Part shown: piece after piece, positions 58,690 to 64,000 of the stretch
How the letters are laid out: every line of letters starts with the position of its first letter
Position numbering within the stretch: the first letter of the stretch is position 1
Origin: Pisaster brevispinus
Taxonomy: Eukaryota > Echinodermata > Asteroidea > Forcipulatida > Asteriidae
Direction: 5' to 3'
Assembly: GCA_023634235.1 (NCBI GenBank)
Contig: JAMKCF010000011.1
Coordinates: forward strand, 19,454,027 to 19,518,026
DNA: 64,000 nt
The notes under the pieces: generated by a model
What the model was told of the DNA's origin: nothing
The model's database searches: none
Seen by the model: the letters and a program-made list of their open reading frames with translations, nothing else
Program-made: the position numbers and the translations under genes

Positions 58690-59215
58690 ATATTGATTCA
58701 AAGACAGTCACTGTACCAGCAGCAGTTTGGAGCAGCAGTTTGGAGGGCCAACATACCCTACGTTGTACCTTATCTTGATTCAAATAGAGTAAGCATACCA
58801 GTACCATCAGTTTAGAGGGCCAACAATATCCTACATTGTACCTTATTTTGATTCAAATAGAGTAACTATACCGGTATCATCAGTTTGTAGGGCCAATATA
58901 TCTTTCATTGTACCTTTATCTTGATCCAAATAGAGTAAGCATCGTCAGTTTGGAGGGCCAACATATGTCCTACATTGTACCTTATTTTGATTCAAATAGA
59001 GTAACCATACCGGTAGCAGCAGTTTGGAGGGCCAACATATCCTACGCTGTACCTTATCTTGATTCAAAGACAGTAACCATATCAGTAGCGTCAGTTCGGA
59101 GGGCCAGCACATCTTACATTTTACCTTATCTGGATTCAAATAGAGTCATCATTAGCCAACATATCCTCCAACACTGTACCTTATCTTGACTCAAAGACAG
59201 TAACCATACCAGTAG
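58690..59215 (+). repeat. About 72-bp minisatellite
   Basis: Seven imperfect copies with TTGATTCAAATAGAGTAACC, AGTTTGGAGGGCCAACATAT and CCTACATTGTACCTTAT. Because 72 is a multiple of three, both strands keep open frames (plus 58908-59189). Confidence 0.88.
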
Positions 59216-59964
59216 CAGTTCTTGTCAGTCTTGTTTCGTTAATGTGTCAGCGCAATAATCACAGGTGTTCATTACGTGGAGTGATTGGCTCTAATTGTGT
59301 CTCTATTGTCTCTATTACACTCCCGGTGCTCGCCCAAGCCCTTGTTTGGACGATTGTCACTCATAGAGACGCGTGTAACAAATTAGTGTTTTTCTAAAAG
59401 CGAGCGAAAACACCGACTGGGTGAAGTGGAATTCTCTTGAAAATAATGTTACGCGAGGAACTGGCTGTCGGTGCTTTCCACTTCGATGGGGGGATTTCTC
59501 TTGGGGAGCCGGTGGGCGTTCGCAATCGTTGGGCGCATCACTGTATTTATTTATTTGGCTTCTGTTATATCAGTTCAGTATTTAATTCTCCGTTGGTTAA
59601 TAGTCTCCAATTGACTCGTGTGGTGATCCCAATACCCCTTTCGCCCTTTCATGCTTTGCTTATTTGGTTTACCTATCATAGTTTGTTGTCTTTTGTCATT
59701 GTTTTATTTCATACTTTTGAGGGTTTTTCTGTGATGTTTTCTGATAAATAGTGGTATTTTGTTATAACTTATAAAGTGAAGAAGTAAAGTTCTTGACATT
59801 CCTGTCCAAGGTTATTGTTCCCTATTTGATAGGAATTCCAGGCGCCTCCGTAGACATTTCTACGCCAATATAGCTTTATTCTGTCCACTTTATCACTTCC
59901 TTTTTTTCCTATTTACGGTTTCAGTGAGACCCGGTTCGGGGAAAACCCTTCCCCGTAACAAAGG

Positions 59965-60200
59965 ACTCAAGCTCGGGTGCTTCTGATCAGCAGAGTGTGG
60001 GTTCGAGTCACAGTCGTGGCACTTGTGTCCTTGAGCAAGATGCTGTACCATAATTGCTTTGTCCCTCGGATGGGACATTGAGCCATAGATCCCGTGTACT
60101 AGGATTGGTAGTGCACGTAAAAGAACCCAGAAAAGTTATCGTGGAAAAGCAAGCACCCTTATTTACAGGTTTCCTCAGGCTTGTGAGCTTCAGTGATTTT
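59965..60200 (+). mobile_element. tRNA-derived SINE
   Basis: GTGGGTTCGAGTCACAGTCG, CACTTGTGTCCTTGAGCAAG and ACCATAATTGCTTTGTCC match the family. The 5' end is poorly preserved. Confidence 0.7.
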
Positions 60201-60608
60201 ATGAGGCACCCTCGGTTTCATTACCAGAAACATATAATAATAATAACAGCTGCGATGACCAATTAGCTGGTTCAATCATCCCATTCTCATAAGCCTGGAG
60301 GAGGGGCTGCCATGTTTATTGATGATTCCCTGAAGTCTCGTGTTTGACGAGATCTCATGCCTCCTTTCGATGGTTGTGAGTCCGTGCGGAACCACCTACA
60401 TAATCCAGGGACGCAAAATCTTCGGTTGACGATATAACTGGCTCTCCTAGGACCTGCCAGTCAAGATGATTTATAGTAACCACACAACGAGCGATGTGTC
60501 CATGAAATTTCAATGTCCTCTGCTGACAATTTTGATAATTTCGAATAAATTCGGTATGGCGCCTACTAAGCAGATTCCTCACAATGAGATATTGTCTCCT
60601 GGGGAAAA

Positions 60609-60757
60609 AAATGGGAGACTTTTAGGGACTCTAGGTGGCAGCAGACTTACCAGGCAAATCAATTGCTCTTGGAAATGTGAGCATGCTCAGAACGACGCAA
60701 ACAATGGACATTTACCTGGTAAGTCTGCTGCCACCTAGCGTTAAAAAGTCCCCCATT
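60609..60757. mobile_element. Foldback element with CTAGGTGGCAGCAGACT arms
   Basis: CTAGGTGGCAGCAGACTTAC near 60630 pairs with GTAAGTCTGCTGCCACCTAG near 60720, and GGGAGACTTTT/AAAAAGTCCCC extends the arms outward. A related fragment is at 6257-6300. Confidence 0.75.
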
Positions 60758-61817
60758 CATGTTTAGCTTTTATTTAACTTACCATTACCATTGGCGAATT
60801 TGTTCGTGTAATACCTGAAATGAAAGCTTATAACTTGTTAGAATTTAAAGAAATAGCTAATCGCCAAAATCAGCCCCAAAATCGGACTTAGCATCTAAAA
60901 GCTTGTCTCTAACCTATGCATAAATTATACCAACCTAAAGGTAGGGTCATTATAGATTACTCAACAAATTAATGACCATAGATACCTAATTGGTGAGAAG
61001 CACTCTGCAGCTGTTGGTAGTTTAAACTATTTTAAGAAAGGATTGCCTTCGAAGTGATATGGTTTGGATAATGTTTTCACCCCAAAACATTTGAATCGGG
61101 GAAATGATGTATGTATGAACCGTTTCTCAGATTTCTGAGGGTTGGTCTCCATTCACGAATGCTGCGACCAGAGATGCGGTTGGTACCCGCTGTCACCTCG
61201 CTAAACGTGGATGGATTCGATGGTGAAAATACCGTGACTGTTTGCTGTTTTCTCATCAAGTAGACACTGTACTAAGCTGAAACTTTCACATGTGTCGTTT
61301 ATTGTATCTCTCCTAAAATGTTGCCCTTAATTATTATAAGCATCTCGTTGACCAAAACCATTCCATGACCTACCTTTAAAAGCTATCCACTAAAATCGAT
61401 CATATATTTAGATTCCTTTGTGAAATTGATTCCTTTGTGAATGTTGGGAGGATAGGCCTACGCCTACTCCTGAAAATCTGATTTATTAGTTAGTTATGTT
61501 CTTAAAAGAAAAGGTATGTTGACTGTGAAACAGTCACATTACAGTGAATCTGCTATCTGTTGACAATATGAACGTACTGATTGTTGCAATTACTAGAACG
61601 CTGTGCATGCTTTGTTTGTCTGCATCTGACTATGACGAGCAAAATAACCATTGTATGTTTTACCTAGTAAACTTCTACTGGAAAACAAATTAATATCGTA
61701 GAAATATTAGTTTTTATGGAGGGGCCATTAAATTTGATAGACGAACGTATAAAATGTATGAACATGTATGACATCATGCGGTACCGTCACTTTTTAGTAC
61801 AGTAACAAATGGGTAGT

Positions 61818-62610
61818 GGGTCATTCCGTGCCAACTCACCTAAAATCCTGAAAAGTTTGGCAGGCTCCGTCTCAGATTTTGCTAGTATTTTTTTTTAACG
61901 ATCCCCTCTTTTGTAAACAAGTGCTGTCACTAAATAGCACACACAGCAAATACCTTAATCTAGGCATATTCACTTTTTTTTTTACGTGAAGGAGTTGAAA
62001 AACCATTTTCCTGTAAATATGTCAGTAATGTCCCACGTTGTCAAATAACCACATGAAAAGGGCATTTTTAGGCATTTTTACAGGTGGACCCATATTCAGA
62101 CCCCTGCCAAGTACCCATCAAAAGCGTGATTGGTCTATCATTATATCAGGTCACACATATGCACCTAGTTTATAACCATTTTTTTTTAAATTTTATATAA
62201 AGCAATCAGACATTTCACTTGGGCTAAAGGGGGTTTCAAAAATGACGAAAAGTCATCACGCAGGCTAAAATGTCCGTTTTTAAGGACCTACACCGTGATA
62301 TACAAATAACTAGCCGTCGATTTCACCAAACTCTTCCTAACTTAGGATTAATCTTAGGACTTAGGACGAGTCCCAGCCTTGCACTGTAACATGTAAACCT
62401 TAAGATTAATCCTAAGTTAGGACTAGTAATACTCGTCCTAACTTGGACGGGGCTTAATTTTTTAGGGGGTCATATCTCAAAAATTATGAGGAGTAGGATT
62501 CTAAAATTTTGCGTGTGTTCATGGCACCCATAGAGGATTGTTTTAAAAAAAATAGCAAAATCTTAGACGGAGCCTGCCAACCCATCAGGTGAGTTGGCAC
62601 GGAATGACCC
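61818..62610. mobile_element. 793-bp non-autonomous DNA-transposon-like element
   Basis: GGGTCATTCCGTGCCAACTC at the left is repeated inverted at the right end (GAGTTGGCACGGAATGACCC), and GGCAGGCTCCGTCT follows in both arms. No transposase frame is seen. A smaller palindrome is nested at 62325-62455. Confidence 0.8.
62325..62455. repeat. Nested palindrome CCTAAGTTAGGA
   Basis: TCCTAACTTAGGATTAATCT and AGATTAATCCTAAGTTAGGA are inverted copies about 80 bases apart, inside the 793-bp element. Confidence 0.75.
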
Positions 62611-62614
62611 CAGT

Positions 62615-62620
62615 AGACTT

Positions 62621-62662
<42 letters not shown>

Positions 62663-62905
62663 GGTCATTTATAGAGCGCCAAAATCAACAGTTTGTTCTA
62701 TGGTGCTGAGAGGCACAGTTGAATGGTTAGTAAGCCTGCTGGAACAGGTGAGCTTTAAGGAGTGTCTTGAATGAGGTGAGTGAGCTGGCGTTTCTGATCT
62801 GTACAGGAAGCTTATTCCACATATTTTTGGGGCCACATACAGAGAATGATCTCTCTGCAAAAGTTGAATAGCGAGTTCTTGGCACAACAACTTTTCCATT
62901 GTTTG
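62615..62905 (-). mobile_element. CR1-like non-LTR retrotransposon, 3' end with AATC tail
   Basis: The minus strand reads RTRYSTFAERSFSVCGPK, then WNKLPVQIRNASS and FKTLLKAHLFQQAY, a reverse-transcriptase ORF end. The (AATC)n tract at 62619-62660 is its 3' tail. Confidence 0.8.
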
Positions 62906-64000
62906 TAAACGAACCGCGCTGGTTGGCATGGACGGCCGAATGTTACCAAAACATTCAATCGTGTTAACAGATAACATGACCAAATTCGACACCTCAGCAA
63001 ACTTTCAGTATGGATTTGCATTTATGGCTTCCCATAGTTTTCCAATCTCATTTGGCAAAAAAAAAAACTCGGGCTGTGCCGTTGCAATACTTCTTGAATT
63101 CCGCCATTTGCCGTTATTATTATTTGCCATTACTCCCTGCACGCGGGCGCCTGATGAGACCTTCATTTTGCAAGGCCTCTCCAGAACCATTTTCTGGTTT
63201 GATTTCACAGTTTCGAACACAGATTTACGCCATTATGTTTGACATGCTAGTTCTGCTACTAAAGTAAGACCCCAGTTCACATGCACTATTGAGAGAGGTT
63301 ATTGTGAACTTGGGCGATTTTAAGACGTCACACATTATGCCTCCATTCGTCCATCTTGCACGCATCGCCGCTCTACAGACAACATCTTTTCCGCCAAGAC
63401 GTGACAAATTCTTTGGGTTTTTTTTTTCTTTTTTTCACGGCATTGACAGAGGCTCATGGCCTATAAATTTCGATTGGCCGAAAGCCCAGAGCTGAGGTAC
63501 TCTCCAATTAGAATTTAATTTTTGATGAAATCACCTGTGCTCATGGAGCAAATAATCACTGGGATTAAAAAAAAAAAACAGAAGTGAGAGACACGGTCAT
63601 CAATTTTGTATTGGATCAGGTTGATGATTGCGCTAGACTAGCCAGTCGGGCCCACCGTGTTGAAAGCCAAGTCACCGGCATGGTTTCATCGTGTCTTAAG
63701 CCCCGATGAAGCTTCCCGTGCGTGGTCGTTAACATGGGGCCACGATGCAGCTGAAAATCAATGTCAATTCAACAGTTAATTCATTCATTGAATTAATTTA
63801 TATAAAGCACATTAATGTAATCTATTCACAGGCCTACAGTGATCTACAACGTGTAAGATGTGTTCGTCGATTACCATTTCGACTCTCAGTTGCGTATTGT
63901 ACTCCGCACAAGGTTCAAAGTCGTAGGCCTGTGTCTATAACTATATTAATAAGGTAGGGGGAAATATAAACAAAACAAAACTTCATTTAACACAGCTGTG

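Larger units (their letters stand above)
52208..64000. other. Right-hand region, no confident gene
   Basis: Includes poly-C (52257-52271), a GGGGACC-type repeat (about 55005-55210), a CpG-rich block (55700-56060), the 72-bp array (58690-59215), a SINE (59965-60200), a foldback (60609-60757), a 793-bp element with inverted ends (61818-62610) and a CR1 3' end (62615-62905). ORFs here are short or lie in repeats. Confidence 0.45.

Overview
The window is animal nuclear DNA: intron-rich, AT-rich, and packed with tRNA-derived SINEs, short inverted-repeat (MITE-like) elements, CR1-like retrotransposon ends, minisatellites and poly-G/C tracts. The predicted proteins and the repeat style suggest an invertebrate deuterostome, most likely an echinoderm such as a sea star. 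That assignment is inference from protein flavour and repeats, not a marker gene. I see no rRNA, CRISPR array, operon or other prokaryotic feature.

Three multi-exon genes can be assembled from splice sites whose reading phases all agree. (1) Minus strand, 7582 down to the left edge: nine exons encoding the first 434 residues of a germ-granule-type protein with an N-terminal LOTUS/OST-HTH domain, an RRM and a possible Tudor start; its 3' end lies outside the window. (2) Plus strand, 9092-20325: a complete eight-exon OSTF1 gene (SH3 plus ankyrin repeats, 216 aa). (3) Minus strand, 41547 down to 27426: five coding exons of a SKOR/CORL-type Ski-family corepressor (710 aa), with one large first coding exon and four small ones. 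A further exon at 52092-52207 may be its 5'UTR.

Genes 1 and 2 are head to head, with start codons 1.5 kb apart and an apparently shared promoter region. Genes 2 and 3 are tail to tail, with about 7.1 kb between their stop codons. From about 52.2 kb to 64 kb I find no convincing coding exon; this is probably 5' flank or regulatory territory of the SKOR gene, with repeats.

The most unusual structures are: the LOTUS plus RRM (plus possible Tudor) architecture; a 715-bp foldback element with two 101-bp arms ending 45 bp beyond the 5' splice site of the LOTUS exon; inverted copies of one repeat flanking OSTF1 exons 3-4, which could favour circular RNA or exon skipping; a cluster of GGTCAnnnTGACC palindromes in the last SKOR intron; and several families of hairpin-forming repeats recurring across the window. 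No multi-gene 'system' comparable to a bacterial island is present. The genes look functionally unrelated apart from the shared promoter geometry.
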